Source of the DNA: an uncultured Roseateles sp. | GTDB lineage: Bacteria; Pseudomonadota; Gammaproteobacteria; Burkholderiales; Burkholderiaceae_C | Assembly: GCF_913777145.1 (NCBI RefSeq) | Contig: NZ_CAJYPS010000012.1 | Coordinates: 31,738 to 95,737 of the forward strand | Reading direction: 5' to 3' | Length of the DNA stretch: 64,000 nucleotides | Shown: positions 1 to 10,535 of the stretch, piece by piece | Position numbering within the stretch: position 1 is the stretch's first letter | Layout of the letters: each line of letters starts with the position of its first letter | Made by a program: the position numbers and the translations under genes | Notes under the pieces: generated by a model | Database searches by the model: none | Seen by the model: only the letters and a program-made list of their open reading frames with translations | Told to the model about the DNA's origin: nothing

Positions 1-2
1 GC

Positions 3-872
3 CCGCAGAACAAGCTCGAGGAGATGCGCATCGAGCTCTACGAGAAGGTCAACGCGCTGGGCATTGGCGCCCAGGGCCTGGGCGGCCTGACCACCGTGCT
101 GGACGTGAAGATCAAGACCTTCCCCACGCACGCGGCCAGCAAGCCCATCGCGATGATCCCCAACTGCGCGGCGACCCGCCACGCGCACTTCGTGCTGGAC
201 GGTTCCGGCCCCAGCCATATCGAGCCGCCCAGCCTGGACCTGTGGCCCGACGTGAAATGGGCACCCGACTACAACAAGAGCCGACGGGTGGACCTCAACA
301 CGCTGACCAAGGAGCAGGTCGCGAGCTGGAAGCCGGGCGACACGCTGCTGCTGTCCGGCAAGCTGCTGACCGGCCGCGACGCCGCCCACAAGCGCATCCA
401 GGACATGCTGGCCAAGGGTGAGACGCTGCCGGTGGACTTCACCAACCGCGTCATCTACTACGTGGGCCCGGTCGACCCGGTGCGCGATGAGGTGGTTGGC
501 CCGGCCGGCCCCACCACCGCCACCCGCATGGACAAGTTCACCGACATGATGCTGGCCAAGACCGGCCTGATCGCGATGGTGGGCAAGGCCGAACGCGGCC
601 CGGTGGCGATCGAGTCCATCAAGAACCACAAGAGCGCCTACCTGATGGCCGTGGGCGGCGCGGCCTACCTGGTGTCCAAGGCGATCAAGGGTGCCAAGGT
701 CGTGGGCTTTGCCGATCTCGGCATGGAAGCCATCTACGAGTTCGACGTGGTCGACATGCCGGTCACCGTGGCCGTGGATGCCGGCGGCACCAGCGCCCAC
801 CAGACCGGTCCGGCCGACTGGTCGGCCCGCATCGCGGCCGGCAAGACCGTGATCCCGGTCACCGCCGCCTGA
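3..872 (+). CDS. Fumarate hydratase class I, C-terminal part (5' end outside window)
   Basis: This is the last 289 residues of a class I (iron-sulfur) fumarase, which interconverts fumarate and malate in the TCA cycle. The reading frame is open from the window edge, so the true start and the 4Fe-4S cysteines of the N-terminal domain lie upstream; the internal ATG at position 24 is not a start. Recognisable family stretches are GIGAQGLGG near the start, MDKFTDMMLAKTGL, the KAERGP segment, and the C-terminal VDAGGTSAHQTGP. The residue run after this (ADW...AA) ends as usual for the family. It is followed by convergent gene 897-1670 with only 24 bases between, and no clear terminator. Family assignment is secure; the choice between single-chain FumA/B type and a split beta-type subunit cannot be settled here, although the alpha-like N-terminal run NKLEEMRIELYEKVNALG argues for the single-chain form. 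Confidence 0.95.
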   Translation, partial: PQNKLEEMRIELYEKVNALGIGAQGLGGLTTVLDVKIKTFPTHAASKPIAMIPNCAATRHAHFVLDGSGPSHIEPPSLDLWPDVKWAPDYNKSRRVDLNTLTKEQVASWKPGDTLLLSGKLLTGRDAAHKRIQDMLAKGETLPVDFTNRVIYYVGPVDPVRDEVVGPAGPTTATRMDKFTDMMLAKTGLIAMVGKAERGPVAIESIKNHKSAYLMAVGGAAYLVSKAIKGAKVVGFADLGMEAIYEFDVVDMPVTVAVDAGGTSAHQTGPADWSARIAAGKTVIPVTAA

Positions 873-896
873 GGCGGCGGCGCCCGCCCACCCGAC

Positions 897-1670
897 TCAG
901 CGCAGGCGGGTGGCGGGCTCGGACGCGGTGCCGTGCGGCCTCGCCGCCACCCGCTGCCACAGCCGCTGCGACAGTCCCGGATGGCGGCGCTCGAAGTCGT
1001 GGCTCAGCATCAGGTAGAGCGTCAGCTCCTCGAAGGGGCGCGGCAGCAATTCAAAACGCCCCGGCGGCGCCTGGGCCAGCAGCGCGCGCGCCTGATCGTC
1101 CTGCAGCAGCGCCAGCCCCACGCGGCCGCGCTCCAGTTTGGACAGCAGCTGCTCACCGGTCCCGGCCTGCTCGTCCACACCATCGGCCAACGCAGCCAGA
1201 TCCCTGACCAGCACATAGCCGCGTACCAGGCCCACCGGCTGGCTGCCCAGACCGCTGAAACGCTGGCCGTCCCAGTTCGCGTCGGAGCCCTGACGACGTA
1301 TCACCACGAAACGCATCTGCGCCATCGCCCGAGCGGGGTCGGGCCGGCCGTGCAGCATGGGGTAGCTCAGCCAGGCCAGGCGGTCCTCGCGGAAGGCGCC
1401 TATCACCGCATCCGCAGAGCCACTCCGGCTGTCCTGCAGGCAGCGGGCGCGCGGCGCGGTCTGGCGCACCAGGCGCAGGCCCAGTTGCCGGGCGGCAGCC
1501 TCCACGCTGCGCTGCAGCGTGCCGCTGCCATCGGGCTGCGAGTAGGGCGGCAGCGGCCGGTCCGAGGTGCACAGCCGCAGCACGTCTGCGCCCTGGGCCT
1601 GGACCGCTGCCGCCGCGCCGGCCAGCAGCGCAAAAGTCGGCAACCAGGGCTTGACGCGAGGGAGGAGCAT
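897..1670 (-). CDS. Periplasmic solute-binding protein, family 3-like
   Basis: A 257-residue protein with a signal peptide (residues 1 to about 27, ending AAAVQAQG) and the pattern of small periplasmic binding proteins: an early substrate-facing PYSQPDGSG segment, then GSADAVIGAFREDRL, which matches the 'G..D...g.....R' core of the SBP_bac_3 fold. Such proteins bind amino acids or similar small solutes for an ABC transporter, but no permease or ATPase is adjacent, and orphan members with sensory roles are common. It is the last gene of a minus-strand run after the MscS-type channel (44-base gap). The specific ligand cannot be read from the sequence. Confidence 0.75.
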   Translation of the reverse strand: MLLPRVKPWLPTFALLAGAAAAVQAQGADVLRLCTSDRPLPPYSQPDGSGTLQRSVEAAARQLGLRLVRQTAPRARCLQDSRSGSADAVIGAFREDRLAWLSYPMLHGRPDPARAMAQMRFVVIRRQGSDANWDGQRFSGLGSQPVGLVRGYVLVRDLAALADGVDEQAGTGEQLLSKLERGRVGLALLQDDQARALLAQAPPGRFELLPRPFEELTLYLMLSHDFERRHPGLSQRLWQRVAARPHGTASEPATRLR

Positions 1671-1714
1671 GTCCGGCAGGTCTCAGAGACGCGGCCCGCA
1701 CGAGGCCGTCGGCC

Positions 1715-3055
1715 TCAGGCCGCGGGCGCTGCGCCCCCGGCTGGCCCGGCCTGCGGGCTCGGGGGGACCATCATAGGCAGGCCTTCGCCGCGCAACACCC
1801 GCTGCGGGTAAGGGATACCCACTCCGAGGCGGTTCAGCGTCCTCAGGATGGCCAGATTGACCTCGGAGCGTACGCCGCCCGAGCCGTTCTCGGGGTCGTT
1901 GATCCAGAAGTACAGCGTCAGCTCCAGCCCGTCGGCCGCGAACTGGCTGAGTTGCACCGCCGGCCCGGGGTCGGCCAGCACGCGCGGCACCTGCAGCACC
2001 GCCTGACCCAGTTCGGCCATCACCCGCTCCACGTCGCAGTCGTAGTCCACCTGCACCACGGTGCTGAGCAACACCCGCGTGTCGGCCAGCGAGGAGTTCT
2101 CCACGCGCTGCGTGATCAGCATCTCGTTGGGCACGATGGCCTCGCGGCCGGCGGCGGAGCGGATCACGGTGTAGCGGGTCTTGATGTCGGTGACCCGGCC
2201 CTCGAAGCCGTCCACCTTGACCATGTCGCCGATGCGCAGCGAGCGCTCGGCCAGGATCACGAAGCCCGACACATAGTTGGCCGCCAGCTTCTGCAGGCCG
2301 AAACCTATGCCCACACCCAGGGCGCCCCCCAGCACGCCCAGCGCGGTCAGGTCGATGCCGGCGGCCGACAGCGCGAACAGCAGGCCGACGAACAGCAGCA
2401 GCGCGCGGATCACGTTGGCGGCGATCTTGCGCGTGGACAGGTCCATGGACTCGCGCCGCATCAGCTGGGCCTCGACCGCCGACGAAATCCACAGCGCCGT
2501 CACCAGCACGATGACCGCGGTGAGCCCGCCCTCGAGCAGGTTGCGGGCGGTCAGGTGCACCGAGCCGAACTTCCACTCGATGTCGTCCAGCTCATCCAGG
2601 ATGACCGGCAGCAACCCGGTCACCCACAGCACGGCCAGCACCCAGACCAGCCAGGAGCCCAGGCGCTCCACGGCCTTGATCAGCGCCGACTGCGGCCAGG
2701 CCGCGGCCAGCACGCGCGCGATCAGCCGTATCACCGCCAGCGACACCAGCACCGGCAGCGCCAGCTTGAACAGCGCCGGCGACAGCCCGAGCTCCGGCAG
2801 CAGGCGCCGCGCGGTGAACGCAAAGCCCATGGCCAGCAGCGGGAACAGCGCGCCATCCACGATGCGGCGCCCGAACATCACCGAGCCGCGCGCATGCTGC
2901 GAAAAGAGCAATCGGCGCAGGCCCCAGCTCAGCAGCAGCGCCAAGCCCAGGCAGCCCAGCAGCAACGCCCATTCTCCGAGGGCGTCGCCGCTGAAGATGC
3001 GAACCAGCAGGTGGCGGAGTTCCTGCAGACTGATCGCCTGATGCACGCCGTTCAC
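1715..3055 (-). CDS. Mechanosensitive ion channel, MscS family
   Basis: A 446-residue inner-membrane protein with about six predicted membrane segments (roughly residues 28-47, 70-90, 97-117, 130-150, 170-190 and 215-235). The MscS core then begins with the glycine/alanine-rich pore helix [19 protein letters not shown], followed by the beta-domain segment [19 protein letters not shown] and the IVPN motif. Members open under membrane tension and release small solutes on osmotic downshock. The start is GTG at 3055, overlapping the TGA of the upstream hydrolase gene by four bases, so the two are translationally coupled. It is longer than E. coli MscS (286 residues), like the YbdG/YnaI medium-length group. 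Confidence 0.92.
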   Translation of the reverse strand: MNGVHQAISLQELRHLLVRIFSGDALGEWALLLGCLGLALLLSWGLRRLLFSQHARGSVMFGRRIVDGALFPLLAMGFAFTARRLLPELGLSPALFKLALPVLVSLAVIRLIARVLAAAWPQSALIKAVERLGSWLVWVLAVLWVTGLLPVILDELDDIEWKFGSVHLTARNLLEGGLTAVIVLVTALWISSAVEAQLMRRESMDLSTRKIAANVIRALLLFVGLLFALSAAGIDLTALGVLGGALGVGIGFGLQKLAANYVSGFVILAERSLRIGDMVKVDGFEGRVTDIKTRYTVIRSAAGREAIVPNEMLITQRVENSSLADTRVLLSTVVQVDYDCDVERVMAELGQAVLQVPRVLADPGPAVQLSQFAADGLELTLYFWINDPENGSGGVRSEVNLAILRTLNRLGVGIPYPQRVLRGEGLPMMVPPSPQAGPAGGAAPAA

Positions 3056-3987
3056 AGGTCCGCCAGCGCACGCAGGTGCACCGCCACGCTACGCGCCAGC
3101 GCGTCAAGGTGGTAGCCGCCCTCCAGCACCGACACGATGCGGCCGTGGGCATAGCGGTCGGCGATCGCCTTGAGCTTGAGCGTCATCCATTCGTAGTCGG
3201 CCTCCACCAGGCCCAACTGGCCCAGGTCGTCATCCCGGTGGCCGTCGAAGCCGGCCGAGATGAAGATCATCTGCGGCTTGAAGCGCTCCAGCGCCGGCAT
3301 CCACATCGCCTCGACGATCTCGCGGATCTCGCCGCCACGCGTGTAGGCCGGGATGGGCACATTGACCATGTTCGTGCCCTTGGGCACCGCGCCGCAGTAG
3401 GGATAGAGCTGGTCCTGGAACAGGCTGACCATCAGGATGCGATCGTCACCGGCGATGATGTCCTCGGTGCCGTTGCCATGGTGCACGTCGAAGTCCGCGA
3501 TCGCGACCCGCTGCAACCCGCGCACGTCCAGCGCATGGCGTGCCGCGATGGCCACGTTGTTGAAGAAGCAAAAGCCCATGCTCTCCTCGCGGGTCGCATG
3601 GTGGCCGGGCGGGCGCACCGAGCAGAAGGCGTTCTCGGCGCGGCCGTCCAGCACCCAGTCCGTGGCCTTCACAGTGGCGCCGGCCGCATGCAGCGCAGCC
3701 TGCCAGGTGTGAGGGTTCATTGCGGTGTCGGGGTCCACCGCCTCGCTGGTGCCGGTCTCGGCGCAGCGCTTCATGCGCGCGCTGATCTCGGCCACGTAAC
3801 GGTGGGTGTGAGCCAGCTCCACGTCGCTCAGCGCCACGGGGCCGGAGTCCACATGCTCCAGCGCCTGGTCCAGGCCGGTGCCTATCAGCCAGTCGTCGAT
3901 CGCGGACAGCCGCTGCGGGCACTCGGGATGGCCGGGCCCCATGTCATGGCGTCGGCAGGCGGGGGGATTGAAATACGCAGTCGGCAT
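3052..3987 (-). CDS. Histone deacetylase-family (AcuC/APAH-like) hydrolase
   Basis: A 311-residue arginase/deacetylase-fold zinc hydrolase. The family signatures are all present: GHPECPQRL near residue 20, the charge-relay segment [20 protein letters not shown], the zinc-binding [21 protein letters not shown], and the C-terminal [10 protein letters not shown]. Bacterial members deacetylate polyamines, acetoin-pathway proteins or unknown small amides; the substrate here is not evident. The frame is open 85 codons further upstream, but the start at 3987 gives the canonical MPTAYFNPP opening and leaves a 31-base divergent gap to the MoxR gene. The stop overlaps the start of the MscS gene by four bases. 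Confidence 0.93.
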   Translation of the reverse strand: MPTAYFNPPACRRHDMGPGHPECPQRLSAIDDWLIGTGLDQALEHVDSGPVALSDVELAHTHRYVAEISARMKRCAETGTSEAVDPDTAMNPHTWQAALHAAGATVKATDWVLDGRAENAFCSVRPPGHHATREESMGFCFFNNVAIAARHALDVRGLQRVAIADFDVHHGNGTEDIIAGDDRILMVSLFQDQLYPYCGAVPKGTNMVNVPIPAYTRGGEIREIVEAMWMPALERFKPQMIFISAGFDGHRDDDLGQLGLVEADYEWMTLKLKAIADRYAHGRIVSVLEGGYHLDALARSVAVHLRALADL

Positions 3988-4018
3988 GAAAACTCTGTCT
4001 CTTGGTATGGTCCGCGCC

Positions 4019-4953
<935 letters not shown>

Positions 4954-4957
<4 letters not shown>

Positions 4958-5964
4958 GGGCCGGGCCGCTGCGCATGGGGTTCGCGATGGTCGCCCTGCG
5001 CCGACGCTGGCAGGCCTGGTGGCAGTCGCGCCTGCCGCTGGCCGACACCCATGTGCTGACGCAGCGCAATGTGTACATCGTGCCCACGCCGGTGGGCCTG
5101 GCCTTCTGCGCCACGTTGGGCGTGCTGCTACTGGCCAGCATCAACGAACAGCTGAGCCTGGGCTATGCACTGACCTTTGCGCTGACCGGCGCGGGCCTGG
5201 CCTCCATGCACACCACGCACGCCAATCTGCGCGGCCTGCAACTGGACCTCAAGCCGCCCGAGGGCGTGCACGCGGGCGACGACTACCCGCTGGCGCTGCG
5301 CCTGCACAACCCCGGTGCGGCCCGCCATGGCCTGGCGGTGCAGGCGCAGCTGACCGACGGCAGCCTCAGCCAGCCCGCCTGGGTGGACGTGCCCGCGCGC
5401 GGCCATGCCCAGCTCACGCTGCGCCTGCCGGCCGAACAGCGCGGCCTGAGGGCCCTGCCCACGCTGCAGCTGTCCACCCGCTTCCCGCTGGGTCTGTTCC
5501 GCGCCTGGAGCTACTGGCGGCCCGCCAGCACGGTGTGGGTCTACCCCCGCGCCGAGCAGCCGCCGCCCCCCTTCCCCACCCAGCCCGAGGCCGGCGATGC
5601 CGCCACCAGCGGCAGCGCACCGGCCCAGGCGGGCGGCAGCGACTTCGCCGGCGTGCGGGCCTACCGGCGCGGCGACACACTGCGCGCCGTGCTGTGGCGC
5701 AAGTCCGTGAGCGCGCTGGAGGCCGGCCTGCCGCCCTGGGTGCGCGACACCGAGGCGCCGCCCGCCCACGAGCTGTGGCTGCTGTGGGAAGCCAGCGCCG
5801 GCCGCGACATCGAGGCACGGCTGGCCCGCCTGACCGCCTGGGTGCTGGCGGCCGACCGAGCCGGCCGCCCCTACGGTCTGCGCCTGCCCGGCCAGGCACT
5901 GGCGCCGGCTCTGGGCCTGCAACACAAGCTGGCCTGCCTGCAGGCCCTCGCCCGCCATGGCTAA
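4954..5964 (+). CDS. DUF58 domain protein
   Basis: A membrane-anchored DUF58 protein, usual partner of MoxR ATPases. Two hydrophobic segments follow the basic N-terminus (GLAFCATLGVLLLAS and the stretch around ALTFALTGAGL), then a beta-rich region and the signature DFAGVRAYRRGDTLRAVLWRK, which is the family's hallmark 'R.Y..GD..R.I.W'. The longest frame starts with GTG at 4954 overlapping the moxR stop; ATG codons at 4975 and 4987 are alternatives, and 4987 (MVALRRR) best matches the usual N-terminus of relatives. Its molecular role is unknown; the context suggests a cell-envelope assembly complex with the transglutaminase encoded next (8-base overlap). Confidence 0.9.
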
Positions 5965-8008
5965 GCCTCGCTCCCCCCTGCCGCAGCGGCTCACCCGCGA
6001 CACCCGGGACAGCCTGTTCCTGCTGGCCTTGATCGCCGCCGTCATCGCCCCCCACCTGGGCCATCTGCCCTGGTGGGCCGGCGCCATCGCGGCGCTGGTG
6101 ATCGCCTGGCGCGGCTGGCTGAGCTGGCGCCAGCGCCCGCTGCCCGGCCGCTGGCTGCTGCTGGCCGTGCTGGCGCTGTACAGCGGCCTGACCTGGCTGA
6201 ACTTCCGCACGCTGCTGGGCCGCGAGGCCGGCATCACGCTGCTGGTGGTGCTGCTGGCGCTGAAGACGCTGGAGCTGCGCGCGCGGCGCGATGCCTATGT
6301 GGTGTTCTTCCTGGGCTTCTTCCTGGTGCTGGCCCAGTTCCTGTATTCGCAGTCGCTGCTGGTGGGCCTGTGGATGCTGGGGGCCGTGTGGGGCCTGCTG
6401 GCCGCGCTGGTGCTGGCCCAGATGCCCGGGCCCAGCGCCAGCCTTCGTGTGGCCGCCACGCACGCGGCCCGCACCACGGCGCTGGGCCTGCCGGTGATGG
6501 TGGCGCTGTTCCTGCTGTTCCCGCGCATCGCGCCGCTGTGGGGCGTGCCCAGCGACGCCGTGGGCCGCACCGGTCTGTCCAACCAGCTGGACTTCGGCGC
6601 GATGAGCGAGATCGCCAACGATGACGGCATCGCGATGCGGCTGCGTTTTCTGGACGGCAGCGCGCCGCCGCCGCCCGAACAGCGCTACTTCCGTGGCCCG
6701 GTGCTGACCCGCTTCGATGGCAAGACCTGGCGCGCGCCCTCGCCCGCCCAGAACTGGATGCGCGGCCAGGACCGGCTGCAACTGCCCGGCCCCGCGCTGC
6801 GCTACGAGCTGACACTGGAGCCCTTGCGCATCCCCGTGCTGCCGCTGCTGGAAATGAGCCCGGGCGCGGTGGGCAGCCCGCTGTCCCTGCCCGACCTCAC
6901 GCTGACCCGCAGCCCCGAGCTGCAATGGAGCGCGCCCCGGCCCATCACCGAGCGGCTGCGCCTTACCGCCGAGGCGCACCCGCGCTGGCAGGCCGGCCTC
7001 GAACGCCGCGGCGTGCAGCTGGCGGCCGAGTTGGAGCTGCCGCCCGGCCTCAACCCGCGTACGCTGGCCTGGGCCCAGACGCTCGCGAGCCAGCCACGCT
7101 TTCGCTCGCTGGGGCCGGCCGAGCATGTGGAGGCCCTGGTGCAGGCGGTGCTGCAGCACATACGCAGCGCCGACTTCACCTACACGCTGGCGCCGGGCCG
7201 CTATGGCGAGGACTCGCCCCATGTGATCGACGAGTTCTGGCTGGACCGGCGCCTGGGCTTTTGCGAGCACTTCGCGTCCGCCTTCGTCGTGGTAATGCGG
7301 GCCATGGGCATCCCGGCGCGGCTGGTGACCGGCTTCCAGGGCTGGGATGCAGAACCGCAGGACGGCTACTACGTGGTCCGCAACGCCCAGGCCCATGCCT
7401 GGGTGGAATACTGGACGCCAGGCCGGGGCTGGCGCCGCGCCGACCCCACGGCCGCGGTGGCGCCCAACCGCGTCGTCCAGGGTCAGGCCTTGCGCCCGGC
7501 GCCGGGGGTGATCGGCCAGCTCAACCCCACGCTGTGGCGCGCGCTGCGCGGCGCCTGGGAGACACTGGACAACCGCTGGGCCCAATGGGTGCTGAACTAC
7601 TCGCGCCAGAACCAGTTCGACCTGCTCAAGGGCCTGGGCGTGGCACGCCCCGACTGGGCCGCGCTGGGCCAGGTGCTGGCGGGCGTCATCCTGGTCGCGT
7701 CCCTGGCCGGCGCGGCCTGGCTGCGCTGGCAGGCCCGACCACGGGATGCCTGGAGCCGGCTGCGTGCAGAACTGGTGGCCGAGCTGATCCGCCTGCAGCT
7801 GCCAGCCCACGACGGGCAGACCCCGCGCACCTGGGCGGCGCTTATCGAGCACCGCTACGGCGCGCAGAGCGCGGAGCTGGCCCGGCTGCTGCGCCAGTTG
7901 GACGAGCTGCGCTATGGGCGGCGCACACCGGCGCCCATCGCCACGATAGCCCGGGAGATCCTGTCCTGCGCGCGAAAGCTTCGCCACCTCACATCGGCAG
8001 GGCGCTAG
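5957..8008 (+). CDS. TgpA-like membrane transglutaminase (DUF3488/transglutaminase/DUF4129)
   Basis: A 683-residue protein with the three-part TgpA layout. Residues about 15-200 hold a bundle of membrane helices (DUF3488). The periplasmic transglutaminase core has a catalytic Cys in RRLGFCEHFASAF, His in NAQAHAWVEYW and Asp in WRRADPTAAV. One more membrane helix (about residues 560-585) and a cytoplasmic DUF4129-like tail rich in Arg and Leu follow. All three catalytic residues are present, so the enzyme is predicted active. Pseudomonas TgpA is essential there and was assigned to the envelope; the natural substrate is unknown. It is last in the MoxR-DUF58 operon. Confidence 0.93.
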   Translation: MAKPRSPLPQRLTRDTRDSLFLLALIAAVIAPHLGHLPWWAGAIAALVIAWRGWLSWRQRPLPGRWLLLAVLALYSGLTWLNFRTLLGREAGITLLVVLLALKTLELRARRDAYVVFFLGFFLVLAQFLYSQSLLVGLWMLGAVWGLLAALVLAQMPGPSASLRVAATHAARTTALGLPVMVALFLLFPRIAPLWGVPSDAVGRTGLSNQLDFGAMSEIANDDGIAMRLRFLDGSAPPPPEQRYFRGPVLTRFDGKTWRAPSPAQNWMRGQDRLQLPGPALRYELTLEPLRIPVLPLLEMSPGAVGSPLSLPDLTLTRSPELQWSAPRPITERLRLTAEAHPRWQAGLERRGVQLAAELELPPGLNPRTLAWAQTLASQPRFRSLGPAEHVEALVQAVLQHIRSADFTYTLAPGRYGEDSPHVIDEFWLDRRLGFCEHFASAFVVVMRAMGIPARLVTGFQGWDAEPQDGYYVVRNAQAHAWVEYWTPGRGWRRADPTAAVAPNRVVQGQALRPAPGVIGQLNPTLWRALRGAWETLDNRWAQWVLNYSRQNQFDLLKGLGVARPDWAALGQVLAGVILVASLAGAAWLRWQARPRDAWSRLRAELVAELIRLQLPAHDGQTPRTWAALIEHRYGAQSAELARLLRQLDELRYGRRTPAPIATIAREILSCARKLRHLTSAGR

Positions 8009-8243
8009 CCAGCACTCGCATGCCGGGCGCCGTGGGCCTCGTAGTGCTGGGCGTGGCGTCGCTCAGGCTGCCCGCACCCACACGGGCTCAACTGATTCCC
8101 GGGTTAGCACGAGGGCTGAATGCCGGGCCGCTGGGCCAACATCAGCCGCGCTGAACGGAGCGCCTGTCGGGCCGAGGCACACCCCGGCCCGCAAGCGCGA
8201 GCCCTCGCTCGAAAGCGTTAACTCTCAGTCATACCCGCCGCCC

Positions 8244-9338
8244 ATGCACCGCATCGCATCCCGTCACTTGCCCATCGTTTTTACCACCCTCCTAACGCTT
8301 CAAGCCCACGCCCAGCCGGCGACCGCCGCGCAAGACCTGTCCGTTCAGGAGCAGGTCCGCTCGCTGGGCGCGCTCACCCAGGCAACTGCCGACGGCCAGT
8401 GGGACAGCCAGCGCAATGCCGAGAAGAAGGCGGCCGACGCCATCTCGGCGCTCATTGCCAAAGCCCCCGGGCAGCCCGCGCTGACCGCCCGCGACGAGCT
8501 GTGGCGCACGCCACTGATCAATGCCGCGCTGTGGGGCTACGCCGATGTGGTCGCCGCCTTGCTTGCGGATGACAGCGTGCGGGCGGCCATCAACGAGACA
8601 GATGGCCAGGGCCTCTCGGCCTGGATGGCGGCGCAAATGGCCCAGCCACTCACGCTGGCAAGCTGTCATCCGCAGATGCTCGTACGCGAAGCCGTCGGCC
8701 TGTGGGGCCCCAACCTCCAGCGCATGGCCTACTTCTCGCCCCCATCAGGCCTGGCCTTTGCGCGCATCCGAGAAATGCTCGGGGCGGTCGGTGCAAAGCC
8801 CGACCTTGACGCGGCGAAGGCGCAATGGAACCAGCGCTGCCCAGGCCAGGCGGAGGCCACTGCGGCAGCGGTGGCGGCGTCAGAAGACCTGCTGCAAACC
8901 TTGCTGCAGGACAGCGGCGCGCAGATCACCAGCTTCCTGAATGCCCAGAAGGAAACCCCGAAAACCGTCGTGCCCAAAGTCGCGCCACCACAGGCGACGC
9001 TTGCAAGGCTCAAAGTCCGCGGGCCGGAGTCACTCGTTCAGGCAACGATAGAGCCGGGGCGACCAGCCATGGTGTGCTCCGCCATGCCTAAACCGGACAC
9101 AGCCGTGCTGGAGGGGCTGGAGTCCATTTCCGGTCGCGGGACATTCCTGTACGAAACGACCACCGAGGTTCGCGACGGCCGCCCGGTCGCCGTCAGGCTG
9201 GAGCTTAAGGAGCGCTCCGAACGCATGACGCCCGCCAGCCAGATGCGCCTTCGCGCGGCGGTCTACCAGGCCCTGGGCGGCTACCGCTGCCCGGGAGACC
9301 ATATATTCGTGCAAGAGTTCCAATTCGAAATGCGATGA
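8244..9338 (+). CDS. Secreted protein with a degenerate ankyrin-like unit, function unknown
   Basis: A 364-residue exported protein not recognised as a named family. A signal peptide covers about residues 1-25 (LLTLQAHAQP). Around residues 87-105 the run TPLINAALWGYADVVAALL reads like the first helices of an ankyrin repeat. The C-terminal third (from about residue 265) is predicted beta-rich and carries two cysteines, C in MVCSAMP and C in GYRCPGD, which could form a disulfide. The stop overlaps the mltB start by four bases (ATGA at 9335), so it is likely co-translated with the lytic transglycosylase and may act in the periplasm on the same process. A 235-base gap with no clear gene precedes it. 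Confidence 0.7.
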   Translation: MHRIASRHLPIVFTTLLTLQAHAQPATAAQDLSVQEQVRSLGALTQATADGQWDSQRNAEKKAADAISALIAKAPGQPALTARDELWRTPLINAALWGYADVVAALLADDSVRAAINETDGQGLSAWMAAQMAQPLTLASCHPQMLVREAVGLWGPNLQRMAYFSPPSGLAFARIREMLGAVGAKPDLDAAKAQWNQRCPGQAEATAAAVAASEDLLQTLLQDSGAQITSFLNAQKETPKTVVPKVAPPQATLARLKVRGPESLVQATIEPGRPAMVCSAMPKPDTAVLEGLESISGRGTFLYETTTEVRDGRPVAVRLELKERSERMTPASQMRLRAAVYQALGGYRCPGDHIFVQEFQFEMR

Positions 9339-10426
9339 CCCGTATCCCCCCGGCCTTAGGCGCAGCTCTGCTGCTCACGGCCGTCTGCACCGCGGCCTGG
9401 CCAGCGTCGACCAAGCCTCCCCACCACAAGCCTCGCCATGCTTCGCCCCCCGCACCGGCCAGCCAGCCCCTGGGCCCGCGCGCTGACGTGCTGCTGTTCG
9501 CCCGCGAACTGGCCGAGGCCGAGGGCTGGGATGTGGGCATGCTGTCGGCCCAGCTGACCGCCGCGCAAGACCTGACCCGCGTGAAGCAGCTGATCCTGCC
9601 GCCGGTCAGCGGCACGGCCAAGAACTGGAGCGCCTACCGCGAGCGCTTCGTGGAGCCCAAGCGCATAGACGCAGGCGCCGCGTTCTGGGACGCGAACGCG
9701 GCCGCGCTGGCCCGGGCCGAGTCGCGCTACGGTGTGCCAGCCGAGATCATCGTGGGCATCATCGGCGTGGAGACCTTCTACGGCCGCGTGACCGGCGGCT
9801 TCAAGGTGCTGGACGCGCTGGCCACGCTGGCCTTCGACTTCCCCAGCCAGCATCCGCGCGCCACCGAGCGCCAGGCCTTCTTCCGCCAGGAGCTGGCCGA
9901 CTTCCTGCGTCTGTGCCACGAGCAAGACCTGGACCCCACGGCGGTGCGAGGCAGCTACGCCGGCGCGCTGGGCCTGCCGCAATTCATGCCGGGCAGCTGG
10001 CGCCGCCATGCGGTGGACTTTGACGGCGACGGCCACATCGACCTGATCAACAACCCGGCCGACGCCATCGGCTCGGTCGCCAACTTCCTGGTGCAGCACG
10101 GCTGGCAGCCGGGCATGCTGACCCACTACACGGTGGCCGTGCCGGTGGACACGGCCCAGCGCGCGCGCCTGCTGGCCGCCGACATCCTGCCCAGCTTCAC
10201 CGCCGCACAGTTCGCGGCGGCCGGCGCGGTGCTGTCGGAAGCCGGACAACTGCACGCCGGCCCGCTGGCGCTGATCGAACTGCAGAACGGCGCCGCCGCG
10301 CCGCAGTACTACGCGGGCACGGCCAATTTCTATGCCCTGACCCGCTACAACTGGTCCAGCTATTACGCGATGAGTGTCATCGAGCTGGGGCGCGCGGTAC
10401 GCGCCCGGCGCCAAGCGGCCTCCTGA
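9335..10426 (+). CDS. mltB: Membrane-bound lytic murein transglycosylase B family
   Basis: A 363-residue SLT_2-type lytic transglycosylase, which cleaves the glycan backbone of peptidoglycan to 1,6-anhydro-muropeptides in the periplasm. The catalytic Glu is E146 in IIGVETFYGR. The family run SYAGALGLPQFMPGSW and the DFDGDGHIDL calcium-binding-like loop follow. The N-terminus has a signal peptide to about residue 24; the only nearby cysteine (C18) is inside the hydrophobic stretch and not in a clear lipobox, so lipidation is doubtful. A Pro/His-rich linker (residues 27-50) separates it from the catalytic domain. Confidence 0.93.
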   Translation: MTRIPPALGAALLLTAVCTAAWPASTKPPHHKPRHASPPAPASQPLGPRADVLLFARELAEAEGWDVGMLSAQLTAAQDLTRVKQLILPPVSGTAKNWSAYRERFVEPKRIDAGAAFWDANAAALARAESRYGVPAEIIVGIIGVETFYGRVTGGFKVLDALATLAFDFPSQHPRATERQAFFRQELADFLRLCHEQDLDPTAVRGSYAGALGLPQFMPGSWRRHAVDFDGDGHIDLINNPADAIGSVANFLVQHGWQPGMLTHYTVAVPVDTAQRARLLAADILPSFTAAQFAAAGAVLSEAGQLHAGPLALIELQNGAAAPQYYAGTANFYALTRYNWSSYYAMSVIELGRAVRARRQAAS

Positions 10427-10449
10427 GTCGGGCAAGCCTGCCTCAAAAA

Positions 10450-10479
10450 CCCATCCCCGCGCGGGAACGGGGGTATGGG
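10450..10479. terminator. Hairpin after mltB, possible terminator
   Basis: CCCAT-CCCCG pairs with CGGGG-(GT)-ATGGG around an 8-base loop. On the plus strand no T-run follows, but on the minus strand it is followed by TTTTTG. It may therefore end mltB transcription weakly, or block antisense transcription. Confidence 0.45.
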
Positions 10480-10510
10480 CGCACCCTTGATTGATTTTCA
10501 AAACACTGCA

Positions 10511-10535
10511 TTCCTGAATATTGAATATTCAGGAA
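10511..10535. promoter_or_regulatory. Perfect 25-base palindrome (12-base arms, 1-base centre)
   Basis: TTCCTGAATATT, one G, then AATATTCAGGAA: a perfect inverted repeat. It is AT-rich in a roughly 70% GC context, lacks a T tail and lies about 270 bases before the chemoreceptor start. This is the form of a dimeric regulator's operator, not of a terminator. The regulator is unknown. Confidence 0.7.

Noticed and set aside
24..26. ATG at position 24 as the start of the fumarase gene
   Set aside because: The frame continues upstream with conserved class I fumarase residues, so it is internal.
5414..7987. An 857-codon open frame on the minus strand
   Set aside because: It is antisense to the DUF58 and transglutaminase genes, with low-complexity Gln/His/Arg content and no domain.
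10491..10507. TTGAT near CAA as a second FNR box
   Set aside because: The right half does not match ATCAA at the proper spacing.
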